From Rhizophagus irregularis (taxonomy: Eukaryota; Glomeromycota; Glomeromycetes; Glomerales; Glomeraceae): DNA of 64,000 nt. The DNA lies in NCBI RefSeq assembly GCF_026210795.1, contig NC_089434.1, positions 310,001 through 374,000 of the forward strand, read 5' to 3'. The position numbers and the translations under genes are program-made. A model generated the notes under the pieces. It was not told the DNA's origin, ran no database searches, and was given only the letters and a program-made list of their open reading frames with translations. Numbering within the stretch: the stretch's first letter is position 1; the number at the start of each line of letters is the position of its first letter. Of this stretch, positions 1 to 11,424 are shown in pieces.

Positions 1-31
1 TTAATATTGTTTTAATTTTAAATAATAATAG

Positions 32-861
32 AAGAGCAAGAAGGTAAAAATAACGGATGTGTATTAGAAATATGTGAAATATTTGATTATTTTTTCTAAC
101 TTTGAAAAAAAATCATTTTAATAGCATTTCATAGTAAATCATATGATTGCTTTAATATTCCTGATAATAGTAAGTATTTTTAAAATTAAATTATTATTAT
201 ATGATGCAATTATTAATTATTATTTTACTTAGTTGATGATTTTAATAATTCAAATGATCAAAATTATGTTGACACATCTAAAGCAAGTAGTATTTTAAAA
301 GGTACTAACTAATAAAATAAATATATAGTTAATTTAATTTCTTAATTTATTTATAATGATTATAATTATTAATTTATCTTTGAATGATTTTTAGATGATA
401 GTGACAAATCATTTAATGACTTACAAATAATAAATTCAAATGAAGGTAAATAAATAATACTATTTTGATTACAAGTTTTGTTTCTTGAAAAATAATACTA
501 TATTCTACTTTTAATAGGTAATTATGGAATAGAAATAATGGAGCAACAACAAATAAAAAAGCATAATATAAAAAAACATAATATCGATATTGATGGTTTG
601 TATCAGGTATAGTTAGTAGTAATTGATTATATAATAACATTATTTTTAATTCAATTTCCTCAATACAGACGAGGATGAAATCTATGATGATAAAAATTTT
701 CATTCGGAGGAACAAGATGAATTAGAAATTACAGATGGCAAGTATTTCTCATATTACTAGTATATATGCTCTATTATATATTTGCAAGAAAAATATGTTT
801 ATTTATTTAACTAATTAATTTGTATTTTTATTGATTTATTTATTTGTTAGATGGATTTTAA
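32..861 (+). CDS. Partial TKL-like kinase gene K1: only the C-terminal micro-exon tail is in the window
   Basis: These are the last seven exons of a kinase gene whose body lies left of the window. Exons are 32-43, 125-169, 233-301, 395-445, 518-595, 669-737 and 851-861. Each begins after AG, ends before GT (GC after 737), and starts and ends in phase 1. The encoded tail is acidic and Asn/Asp/Glu-rich, with the family motif YDDKNFHSEEQDELEI and the terminal Asp-Gly-Phe-stop. It matches the tails of the complete copies in the window exon by exon. Exon 518-595 is longer (78 nt) than in other copies (63 or 72 nt) because a His-Asn-Ile-Lys-Lys stretch is duplicated. The function of the tail is unknown. 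Because the body is not visible, I cannot say whether the gene is intact. Confidence 0.8.
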
Positions 862-2394
862 ATTATTTAATATCTGGCAGAATATGTTTTATTTACTTTT
901 ACTTTTTTCTTTATTTTGAATTATTTAAACACTAAAGTTTAGAGTAGGTAAAATTTTTTACAAGATTCTTAGTTTGTAATTTAAATAATTCATTATTATT
1001 ATTATTATTATTATTACTTACTCATTAAATAGTAAATAATTTAACTTTTGTGATAATATACAGTAAAATCTTTGACCTAAGTACTGCAAATAAATTATTT
1101 TATGTATGGGAGTGAAAAGTTTAACACTATATTTAATGAATTTACAATAAAATAAGTCATGATAATAGGAGTCAATTAAGACTAAAATTTTCATATTTAT
1201 GCAAAGTTGGTATGATTTGTTCATTGGATTTTTTCATTTGTTATATAAAGGTCCATTAAAAGAATGTAATAAAATTATCCCTTTCAATGCATCACCTATA
1301 TTTTTGGCTCGAACAAAATTAATGATAGATCAAATTACAGGCTAAAATTACTAATTCAATCACATGATATTATCGCTAATGATCACGAATATTTGGTGTA
1401 TTGAATGAAAATAATTTTAATGTCATATATACAAATTTTAATGATTATTTCAAATATTGAATCATTAACAAATTAAATGTATGAATTATTTAATGCTCAT
1501 GTTAACAATTTTAAAAATTTAAATTACAATTTATTTTAATCATTTATCGTAATGAAATATGTAAATTTATTATAATTAATTATGACCCCAGACCTTTTTA
1601 TTCATATATTAAAATCACACACATAATTATTGTAGGATTTACAAAAGCTAAATTAATAAAATTTACTATTTAACTATTTAAATGGGAATGTCAACTAACC
1701 TAACGTTAATCAAATTCACTATGGCCAAGAATATTCATACATTAATGATACGTAATTCAAAGTTATCAATAAAGTAACGGTACGAGGTCCAAATTTTGAT
1801 TCTATATTTATTATTTCATCCGTCGTAATTAAAAAGTTATAAATGATCAACAATTGATCGATACTGTGATAAAATAATATCAGATAAGCTGGCTTTGCTA
1901 TTAGTCAAATAGTTGTAAGATACTTTTCCTTCAAAGAGGCACGAGAGAGTTCTGTTTATTTGTGTAATTAAGAACGCCCGCAGTAGTTGACCTATACTAT
2001 CAGTAACTTTATTTACAAGCTCGTCTACTATGTGCTTCATTCTATTTTATTGTTACGGCTCATCTATAAAAATTTTTTATCTAACGAATTATACAATTAA
2101 ATTTTTATGAGAAAGAATTCCTTTCGGTCGTTCAAAATCTTTTTTTGTCTACCATATTATATCACGTGATTTAGTTTTATTGAGAAATAATTTTTTTGTC
2201 CTATTAAAAAAAAAATTTAGAATTAAGAAATTAAATCTTGTAATTAAAATTCAATTTTAAAAAATTTTTAAATGTGATTTTACTAAAGTTATTATTAAAT
2301 TTTGACCAAAAATAGAAAAATTATGATTAGCGTTAAATTATTTTGCCGAAAAGCAGATTATTACTAAATTCGTTTTGTTCATTTTGCATTTATG
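862..2394. other. Intergenic, no gene seen; duplicated flanks of kinase genes
   Basis: Positions 900-1760 resemble the DNA downstream of K4, K5 and K6, including the block with a CACATGATATTATCG-like stretch near 1361. Positions 1690-2394 resemble the 5' flanks of K3 (17440-17842) and K5 (40560-41150). An ATT microsatellite lies at 991-1018. A 67-codon minus-strand reading frame at 1837-2040 is not kept open in the paralogous K3 flank, so I treat it as non-coding. Confidence 0.6.
991..1018. repeat. (ATT)n microsatellite
   Basis: About eight consecutive ATT units follow the K1 tail. The equivalent positions behind K4 and K5 have much shorter runs, so the tract is variable between copies. Confidence 0.85.
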
Positions 2395-2455
2395 GTCACA
2401 TGATAGTCACACAACATTTTGGTAATACATAAAACGAATGAAAAAACTCCGCTCC
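2395..2455 (+). promoter_or_regulatory. Conserved promoter-proximal block of kinase K2
   Basis: This 60-bp block begins GTCACATGATAGTCACACAA and ends ACTCCGCTCC. It recurs almost unchanged upstream of K3 (19239), K4 (36584), K5 (41151) and K6 (60476, minus), always about 85-145 bp before the ATG. The block is conserved even where the surrounding flank differs between the two copy classes, which suggests a core promoter or transcript leader. That role is inferred. Confidence 0.6.
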
Positions 2456-2538
2456 AAGATTTTTTTTTAAGTCACAAAAATTATTTTAAAAATTTTTTTT
2501 TTTTCTCAATTTTAAACATTTTATAAGAAAATTATATT

Positions 2539-4876
2539 ATGTCTGATATTCGAAAAGAATTAGTTCGGTCTGCAATTAATAGAGCAATTACATTAATAGA
2601 TTATGATATTTATGATGATATTCATAAACGACATGAATTTAAAAAACAAATTATACTTGCTGATAATTCTCTTACAAATGATGAAAAAACTTATTCAATA
2701 AAAGATTTGAATAAGACGTATGACAGGAATAAAATTACGTATAATTCAGGAACAAGAAGAACTTGTGAAAATTGTAACCAAGAATGTTTAGCTACATTAT
2801 ATTGTGAATATTGTGTTCAAAATTATTTAAAAGCAAACTTTTCAAATTGGACATCTGGAAATAATGATATTGATAATTTAATACAAAAATGTCAAATTGA
2901 AACACTTAGACCAGATAAGATAATTGAATGGATTCCATATAATAATTTACAAAATATTGAATATTTAACAAAAGGTGGATTTTCTGAAATTTATACAGCA
3001 GATTGGATTGATGGAAAATATGAAGAATGGGATTCTAAAGAACAAAAATTAATAAGATTTGGAGGACAATATGTAATACTTAAAGGATTAGAAAATGTTG
3101 AAAATGCAAATCAAAGATGGATTGAAGAGGTTTGTAATTTAATGTTATTTTATTATTATTTTCAGTTTTAGTAAATAATAAAATTTTATTATGTATATAG
3201 GCTGAATCACACTTTAAAATAAGCAATAAATGGCCATCAATCATTTCATGTTATGGTTTAACACAAAATCCATCAAATAGAAATTATATGCTTGTAATAG
3301 ATAAAGCAGATATAGATTTAAGAAAATATTTACAACAAACTCAAAATCAACTTACATGGAAAGAAAGAATAAAAGTTGCTCATGGTATAATTAGAGCACT
3401 AATAGCTATTCATCATGAGAATGCAGTTCATAGAGATTTACATTCTGGAAATATATTGTATTCAAAACTAGATCAAGATTGGTATATTAGTGATCTTGGA
3501 TTTTGTGGACCTGCAAATAAATCAACAGAAAGTATATATGGTAATCTTCCTTACATAGCACCAGAAGTTATTTCTGGAAAGAAAACTACAGTGGAATCTG
3601 ATATTTATAGTATTGGAATGTTAATGTGGGAAATTTCATCTGGACAACCTCCTTTTAATTATTATGAAAATGATTATAAACTTGCATTGAATATAATTAA
3701 TGGAATGAGACCAAAAGTAATATCAGGAACTCCTTTAAAATATGAAAATTTAATGAAACAATGTTGGGATGCTGATCCATCAAATAGACCTGATATTGAT
3801 ACACTTTGTAATAGAATGCACCAACTTCTACAATTTTATCAAAATATATCAAATGAAATACTTCAACAAGAAACAAATAATAATTTAGAAAAACTAATAA
3901 ACAACTCAATGTCAAAACATATAAGTAGCAAATTATTTACAAGTAAAATTCATCAATTTAAAAATTTACCTGAACCAAAAAATGCAACAGAAGGTATATT
4001 TTAATGTTTATTATATTTATTGATAATTAATAGTTTTTATTAAAAAATATTAATATTGTTTTTTATTTAAATAATAACAGAAGAACAAGAAGGTAAAAAT
4101 AATGGATATGTATTAGAAATATGTGAAATATTTGATTATTTTTTCTAACTTTTTTTTTTAAAAAACCATTTTTAATAGCATTTCATAGTAAATCATATGA
4201 TTGCTTTAATATTCCTGATAATAGTAAGTATTTTTTAAATTAAATTATTGTTGTATATGATGCGATTATTAATTGTTATTTTTCTTAGTTGAAGATTTTA
4301 TCAATTCAAATGATCAAGACACATCTATAACAAGTAGTATTTTAAAAGGTACTAACTAATAAAAATTAAATATAGTTGCGTGCGAATATAGTTATTTTAA
4401 TTTATCTGTAACTATAATTATTAATTTATCTTTGGATAATTTTTAGACGATAGTGAAGAATTATACAAATCATTTAATGAATTACAAATAAATTCAAATG
4501 ATGGTAAAAAATGATACTATTTTGATTACAATTTTTTGTTTCTTGAAATGTAATATCATATTTTACTTTTTTATAGATAATTATGGAATGGAAATAATGG
4601 AACAACAAGAAGTAAAAAAACATAATAACGACATTGACGGTTTGTATAGTTAGTAATATTTGAATTATATTTATAATAATATTATTTTTAATTCCATTTT
4701 TTTTTCTTTACAGACGAGGATGAAATCTATGATGATAAAAATTTTCATTCGGAGGAACAAGATGAATTAGAAATTCCAGATGGTAAGTTATTTGAAATCT
4801 TTTTTTTTCAAAAAAAAAAAAAATTACGTAGTTAGTTACTAATTTATTATATTATATTTTTTTAGATGGATTTTAA
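2539..4876 (+). CDS. TKL-like protein kinase with N-terminal zinc ribbon and micro-exon tail (K2), nine exons
   Basis: Exons: 2539-3129, 3201-3993, 4081-4092, 4179-4223, 4289-4348, 4447-4503, 4577-4639, 4714-4782, 4866-4876; 566 residues. Residues 76-92 hold a CxxC-x9-CxxC zinc ribbon. The kinase domain runs from about 140 to 395. It has a glycine loop at 145-149 (KGGFS), ATP-binding Lys in VILK (182), catalytic HRDLHSGN (274-281), metal-binding DLG in place of DFG (295-297) and APE (317-319). All catalytic residues are present, so activity is likely. Tyr/Ser-Thr specificity cannot be told; the overall form fits the TKL-type kinases expanded in Rhizophagus. The first intron is phase 0 (71 bp) and all later introns are phase 1, including a 12-nt micro-exon. 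Other frames inside it are shadows. Confidence 0.9.
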
Positions 4877-5495
4877 ATTTTTTATTTTATTAGATTATCT
4901 TTATTATTTAACATCAACAATAAATATTTATTTTATTTTATTTTTTATATTTAGAATTATTTAAACAACTAAGATTTAGAGTAGTAAATCTAAATGGTTT
5001 GCAAGACAGTACTTAGTTATGTAATTTAAATAATTCATTTTTTTTATATCAAATATATTTATGTATTCAATATACAGTATTATACTGTAACTTATTCAAA
5101 TCACTGGCCGAAGTAGGAGGATGTGCAATACATTTACACTAGAGAAATTTTATATACACGTCACATTTCAAATTGATTTACCAGTAATTTCAATTAATTC
5201 CAATTAAAGTGTATATTAAGGAAATTTGTTGTAAACTTGTCCAATTTCCATGAAGTGTTTATGTCATTTGAAATTTACAAGTTTCTATTATATAAATGTA
5301 TTTTAAATTGTGATAAAACCTTTTTTATATATCATTTAAACTTATAATACATTAAACAGAAATTTTTTATGATATAAGAAATGTTAATGAAATTTCACTC
5401 ATATTTGCAAATATGTAGCTAAAATATTAACAATAAATACAATGAATTATTATAAATTTTATGTATATTATAATGAAACTTCACTTCTATTTAAG
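4877..5495. other. Intergenic, no gene seen
   Basis: This is AT-rich DNA between K2 and the inverted-repeat element. A possible alternative last exon of K2 starts after the AG at 4953-4954 and would give a longer C-terminus beginning Glu-Leu-Phe-Lys. No other gene is visible. Confidence 0.5.
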
Positions 5496-5639
5496 AATCA
5501 TAAACTTCATAGCCACGCTCAATTAAGGCAATGTATTACTAGACCTACACTAAAGATGACTTTAGCAAGGCTTTCTTTGTGAATTAAAAGAAATTTCATA
5601 CACTTTACCAGCTGGTGAGAAAGCCTATGATCTCTAACC

Positions 5640-7064
5640 TCAAATTTCTTTTCTACAAGATCCCTAAACATTTGATTCAGAGACCTAGACCATCTAAAAA
5701 AGAGAAAATTGAAATGTTAGTAAAAACATTTCATTGAAATGCATAATTAGAAACAAATCTCACCAAGTTTTCACGTGTTTAAAGAGTCAAAGAACCAACC
5801 ATCTAAAAAAAGAAAGATGATGAATATTTGTGATCATTCTTTGTTAAAAGAAAAATTAAAGAAAAAAATTGAACTTACGAAATCCATGTTCAAAAATATC
5901 TCTGGATACCAAAGAGCAAGTCATCTATAAAAGAAAAAAAAGTTAGTAATCATTTTTTAATGTCAAAGAAAAAAAATATCTTACCGAAATCAACCTCCAA
6001 AGAGCTGAAGACTTATCCAAATAAGAACGAAAATAAAGTTGTTAGGTTAATATTATATTAAAAAAAAAGTTTAAGAATATAAAAAAAGAATTACCAGAAG
6101 TCCATGTGTCAAAAAAATTCACGTTAAAATAAGAGAAAAAACTTCATCTTCCATTAACAAAATTCTGCTTCAAAGATCCAAAGTAGAGGTCTGCAAATGG
6201 GACCCGGAACCTGGAAACCCTAACCCGGCCTGGACCCGGATCTGGGTTTGGGCTGGCAAATTTTCTTCAAAATTCACCCAGGCTGGGTCCGGGCCGGTAC
6301 ATGAATCTTTGTCAAACCCGGATTTTCGTGATTCTGGCCAAAATCGCCTTAATTCCGGCCGAAATTAAACTGGCCAAAATTAAGTTGGCCAATTTTTTTG
6401 TTTTTACAACAAAATAATATAATAAAAGTCCGGGTCCAGTCCAGCCGGGTTTTTGATATTTTAAGTCTGGGCCAGGCCGGGCTGGGCACTTTATGTTAAT
6501 TTCCAAGTGCGGGCCGGGTTGTAAAATAGTAGTCAATGCAGACCTCTAATCCAAAGTACCATAAGGCTAAAAAATAAAAAAAGAAAAATTTCATTAATAA
6601 AATTCTTTTAAAATAGGTTTCTTAAAGTCAATTCTGAATTCAAATAGCTTACCAAATTCTGGAAATACAGAATCTATAAAGATTAAAAAAAGAAGCGTCA
6701 GACATTTCTTACAGATAAATGACGAATTCCTCTCAAAAGAAATAACTCACCATCCAAAAGTCTTCCACAGACAAGTCATTACCTACAAAAAAATAAAAAA
6801 AAAGGAAATTTAATATGTTCCTCATAATTAATGGTGAAATTCTTTCCCAAAAATTTTACTTACTGTCCAAAAAGTCCCGTCAGAGAACATTACCTACCGA
6901 AAAATTGTAAAGTATAATTTTTACCTTTGTTTTCTTCAAGTCCAGCTATCATAGGCTTGGAAAACATTTTATGAAAAATAAAAAGAAAAAAAAGAAAATT
7001 ATAGTAAATAACGATAAAACAAAAAAAAAATTCAAAAAATGATAAAAATAAAAAAGAAATCACC
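5640..7064 (-). other. Left micro-exon array (about 11 exon-like blocks)
   Basis: Read on the minus strand, short blocks lie between good AG acceptors and GT donors: 6955-6925 (31 nt), 6893-6864 (30), 6782-6751 (32), 6673-6653 (21), 5924-5879 (46), 5802-5764 (39). Others are less certain: one ending at 7064, one starting 6566 and split by the hAT insertion, ones ending 6095 and 5985, and a last one starting 5693. Several blocks carry the motif CTTTGGA or a close variant. Some introns hold a putative branch point within a hairpin: stem GAAATG/CATTTC around TTTTTACTAA before 5693, and AAAAGAA/TTCTTTT before 6566. Block lengths are mixed multiples of three, and joined blocks show no long reading frame. 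A spliced non-coding RNA or a decayed coding gene are both possible. Splicing is inferred from signals only. Confidence 0.55.
6184..6548. mobile_element. hAT-type non-autonomous element with 8-bp target duplication
   Basis: Perfect 12-bp ends TAGAGGTCTGCA / TGCAGACCTCTA are flanked by the direct repeat ATCCAAAG (6176-6183 and 6549-6556). An 8-bp duplication and TAGAGG-type ends are hallmarks of hAT elements. The interior is GC-rich, unlike its surroundings, with repeated ACCCGG/GGCCCGG motifs. It encodes no transposase; the 74-codon minus-strand frame inside is low-complexity Pro/Gly sequence. It splits an exon block of the micro-exon array. Confidence 0.88.
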
Positions 7065-7109
7065 TAAGAGAGCACTATTTGCAAAAATGTTCAGTTCGTT
7101 CTCAGTTGA

Positions 7110-7330
7110 ACCTCAACTTTGAGCCATTGGAGGCATTTGTTCATTTCCTTTAATTTTTGTCAGTTGTTCATACCAATAGCTCATTGATGTTATTGTTGTG
7201 AAAAAACAAATTAATGAAGGAGAAAGAAGGAAAGGAATTATGGGAAAGAACAAACTTTTTTTTAAAGAAAGATTATCCGTCATTGAACTGCGCCTATCAG
7301 TTATTATATCATGTGATACACATGACATTA
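7110..7330 (-). promoter_or_regulatory. Putative promoter region of the left array: TCATGTG/ATCACATGAT motif and pyrimidine tract
   Basis: On the minus strand TGTCATGTGTATCACATGAT (near 7327) is followed by a stretch rich in CTTT, TTCC and CTCC blocks (7280-7200). The first clear donor (7064) lies about 260 bp further on. The right array at 61284 shows a similar motif, a longer pyrimidine tract and nearly the same spacing. CT-rich stretches near start sites are common in fungal promoters. The role is inferred. Confidence 0.45.
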
Positions 7331-8079
7331 ATTTTTATGTAGATAGTAAAATAGGAACCGATTCCATTTTAAGGATTGATATAACACATTAAACTATTTT
7401 AACTATTTTAACTATTTTTAATCACAAATAAACTATTTTTTTAATTTTCTTTACATTTTCTTTTATACTCTTCAAAATAATAAACTGCAATTATGGTTTT
7501 TGATGCTTGGTACATGTTCAACTTAACCATCACAAAATGACACAAATAGCAAATATAATAATATAACATTAATTATATTTCTCACAAACATTCTAGATTT
7601 TTTAATATAAATTGACTTGAGATTATTAGAGGTCATAAGCTTTCTCACCAGCTGGCAAAGTGTATGAAATTTCTTTTAATTTCACAAAGAAAGCCTTGCT
7701 AAAGTCATCTTTAGCAAAGGTCTAGTAATACATTGCCTTAATTGAGCGTGGCTACGAAGTTTATGATTATCTCTTTGCTTTTTTTTGTAATTTTGTAATG
7801 ATATAAATTTTGTTTTAGTATAGCAAAATTTCAATAATAGTAAGTAAATGGCTTGTTGCAAATTTAATATCATATTTCAAGTAAATTTCAAGCTATTATA
7901 TGCGTAATAAACATTGATATTAAATTTAATTAAAATTTATTTAGAATTTATACATTATAATTAGCGAATTAGTTTTAAAATCATAAAATTTACAATAAAT
8001 TTTACCCGTTTCAATCTATAAATTAAATTTGATGGAGATTTCTTAAGCGTAATTTAGATCAACAAATGTATAAGCTATT

Positions 8080-9180
8080 TATGGGCAATAAACTTCATGC
8101 AAATCATCCCACTTCGACCAGTGAATATTAAACTTATAGCTTATCAATTTTATTGCTTCTATCATCAATGAATATGTGATTAAATTTTTCATTAAATATA
8201 AAACTCTATTTAGAAAATTTTTGATCGATACGATATGTGGCGCAGCAACTTAAAGGAATCGCAGTAAAAAAAATTATTAAATCATCCATATAAATTATCA
8301 AAAGTTGGGAGACTAGTACTATAACGTAATATATTATTGATTATCAATTTATAATATTAAACCACATCCCAGTACGGGTCGGGTAAAAGACATTTTTTTT
8401 TAAATCACACAGTGAACAAGTATTAAAAAGATCATTTTTTTTTATTTATTTATTTTTACGTCTATTTTTAGTTTGTTAAATTAAAACTTTATTTATATTA
8501 TTAATTTAGGCCAAACTTTCATTTTTAATTTATTTTTAGTACGTGAATTTTATCTTTTTTAAAAAAAGAAAAAATATTTTATTAGTAATCAATAAATTCG
8601 AGTAAATATAAATCAAAATAGTTAATCCATTTAATTCTTATTAGGAGCGTGCTAATAAAGTTTTTTTCATTGAGAAATGCACTATATTCGAATTTTTTTT
8701 TTTTAAAAAAAAATCAATTCCGCCATGAAATGAAGTAATTGTACTACTACATCATACCATTTATAAATTAAATTGTACGATAAGTATAAAAACTAAATAG
8801 CTAATATCAAAAAAACATAGAAAAATATTATTTTTACTAACTGATAAAATTAGCATCGATATCAACAGCATCATTGTCATATAATGTAATCACTATTTTA
8901 CTGTATTAGCCAAGTAGTATACTTCTTTTATATAATATATTCATATTTATTAATATTGCTTCTGCAAAAATTTATACCGTGCTGTTCTTATTTCAAACTT
9001 GGTAAAATATTCTTATGAAATTAAAACAAATTATTATTATATTTCATACTCATTTAAATAGTTTAGTTACATGATAAGTTACCTTTATTATTTCCAATAC
9101 AATTTTTATTTAATAAACATTTAACAAAACGGGAAGCTTCTGACTAATAATTAATAATATACTTTATACAAATCGCAAAT
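8080..9180. repeat. Dispersed flank repeat (class I kinase 3' flank)
   Basis: This region shares long stretches with 21930-22970 (behind K3), for example GTGGCGCAGCAACTTAA near 8237 and 22035, and ACTAGTACTATAACGTAATA near 8311 and 22110. A third, inverted copy lies around 53690-54960, interrupted there by a hAT-type element. The repeats appear to be parts of the same duplication units as the kinases. Confidence 0.7.
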
Positions 9181-9599
9181 CAAAGTACATTATTTTTATG
9201 GTTATCTATTTTTATTAAATAAATTGTTTATTTATTTTATTAATTAAATTAAATCAGATAATACCGTAATTAGTTAATTTCCAGTAAGGTGAGTGGTAAT
9301 AATTAAATTAGAATGGAAGTAAATATTTATTATATTGATTAGTCATTAATAATTTTATTATTTAATGGTAAGAGTCAGTGCTTATTATGGCACCGCAGCA
9401 GTAAGCGCATTTCCCGATCTATTGGTTCCTGATCCTAAATGATGAAAGAAAATTTTTTTAAAAAAATGGTAATAAAATAGAAAAAATTATTTTGAGTTCC
9501 CGATCAAAAGGACAAAAAAAAAAAAAAATCTAAAATAATCAAATGGGAGATCAGTAGTACTACAATAAAAGCACCATTTGATCCATGAGTTTCTGATCC

Positions 9600-9830
9600 T
9601 AGAGGACGAAGAGAAAAATTAAAAAATATCAGTAAAATTATGAGAGAAATTAAAAAAATTTTGGAAATAAGAACAGCATTGTTTCATCAAAGTATTTTGG
9701 GTTGAATCAATCGAAGAAAAATTAAAAAAAATATCAGTAAAATTAAGTAGAGAAATTAAAAAAAAAATTCCGAAATAAAGTAAATTAGTGCTTACTGTTT
9801 CATCAAAGTATTTCGCTGAATCCAATCCAA
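9600..9830. repeat. Two-unit tandem duplication (~105-110 bp)
   Basis: The block GAAAAATTAAAAAATATCAG through GTTTCATCAAAGTATTT occurs twice in succession (about 9609-9706 and 9715-9820) with small differences. A weaker related unit may precede it near 9420. No coding sense is seen. Confidence 0.6.
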
Positions 9831-11424
9831 GATATATTAAATATATCGGCCAAAATGAAACAAATCAGCGCTTTCCGTTTCACTGACTAAAATGAACAGA
9901 ATGAACTTTACCTTACTGTGACCTTAAATCTACAACTGAACGTTAATATTAGTATCTCGTTGTTTTGAATCATATAGAGAATAAATAATCATTCTAGTGA
10001 TTTTTATCCAAATCATATAAAATTGCGTTGTGACATAAACGGAATTAGTTTTTAATTCAATAATTTCTTTTTTTTGATTCATTAATGGTAACTTTGTTGT
10101 GTTAAATGTATTTTTTGTGTTTTCTTGTTAAATGGCTGTAAGTTGTGATTTATGATCATAAATCTCCTTTTAGGAAAATCTACTTTGATATTTTATTTTT
10201 GGGAATTATAATCGAAGTTGGTTGATATTTACCAAATATAATTCAGAAATATGAGCAGAACTTCTTTAGCTAATAATTTATTTTTAAATCATTAAATGTT
10301 CTTTTTAATCGATTCTTAAAAATTGTATTTTGCTCGTTTGAAAAATAATCATTTTGAATAAGAGATATCAAAAAACTTTTCTAAAATTAAAGAAAACTTT
10401 GGGTTGATTTGAATATTATAACCGGCTTTTTGAATATTAAATCAGTACAATATTTTTTTTGAAATTCCAAGAAAGAATCATTTTTGAAACTTGACTGATA
10501 TATTAAATCAAAAAAATTTTTTCCATCCATTTTTGTATTAGTAATTAGCGGTACTTAAAAATTTTAATTATATCTGGAATATCATATTTCTTCAAAGAAA
10601 TTCTTCCTCATAAATAAATATACTTAGGAAAATTATATTATTATATTTTAAAATAAAAACAGAAACAAAAACAAAATAATGAACTATTTATCGTCTAATC
10701 TAATTTCTTAATACCTTAAAATTATTTGAAAAATTTCTGATGATGCGTTTGATAATTTTAACATGTGCTAAATATTGTTATACATTAGAGGTTATTACCA
10801 ACTTCAATAATAATATCACAATATTCTTTATCATTTAGAATAATCATTATAATTGGATTTTAAAATTTTAAAATTGAAAGAGTTGAAAAGGAATTACAAA
10901 ATAAACCACTTTATTATTTGTAAATCAGGCTGTTAATTAGATCGTTCCCATATTGGAGGTTTTATTCTAAACAATTGAATGTAATTAAAAGCCTATAAAC
11001 TGCAATTAAATAATTTAAAAAAATTCTTTAATAATAAAAGGAAACGAAAAGAATAAATTACTATCCAATTTTTTTTTTTTAGAAAAAAAGAACAAATTAA
11101 TAGTTGAATGATGCTAAAAAAATACGAAAAAAATTAATAATATTAGTAATAAAAAAAAAAAGGACGTGAGAAAAATCATGTCAATAAACCTGGAAATAAA
11201 TCTAAGGGAAATAAACAAAATAAAGTTAAAAAGAATAGACAAAAAAGGAAAAGAAAGAAAACAGATGATTTCCTATCCCACATTTTTCAGCAAATATATA
11301 TATATATATCAGATATTATATAAATATTGTTTAATTAGGCGAGTGGTAGGTTACATTTCATTTTATTTCGATACGAAAGGCTAACGTTGTTAACATTAAT
11401 GTAACGTTACGTTAACATTTACAT

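Larger units (their letters stand above)
5496..7768. mobile_element. 2.3-kb element with ~145-bp terminal inverted repeats carrying a micro-exon array
   Basis: The left end (5496-5645) and right end (7620-7768) are inverted copies of each other with few differences. Both contain AGCCACGCTCAATTAAGG, the block TACTAGACC and the inner stretch CACCAGCTGG (or its complement). No transposase reading frame is visible between them. The interior is filled by a minus-strand micro-exon array and its putative promoter, plus a nested hAT-type insertion. No clear target-site duplication can be read at the ends, so the exact borders are uncertain. Long inverted repeats suggest a Mutator-like non-autonomous element that captured a transcription unit; a plain inverted duplication is the alternative. 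Confidence 0.65.
7769..11424. other. Gene-poor region with duplicated flank DNA
   Basis: No gene could be recognised. Positions 8080-9180 are a diverged copy of 21930-22970. Positions 9600-9830 hold two tandem units. The remainder is AT-rich with many homopolymer runs. A 72-codon Lys-rich frame at 11166-11384 looks like chance in A-rich DNA. Confidence 0.55.

Noticed and set aside
1837-2040. 67-codon minus-strand frame with balanced codons
   Set aside because: The homologous DNA at 17470-17680 has several stops in this frame, so it is not conserved as protein.
6312-6536. 74-codon frame of Pro/Gly-rich sequence
   Set aside because: It lies inside a hAT-type element and is made of its CCCGG repeats.
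7113-7328. 71-codon minus-strand frame with a hydrophobic middle, similarly placed to the one at 61282
   Set aside because: The resemblance lies in nucleotide motif and pyrimidine tract. The two frames do not align as proteins beyond the first few residues.
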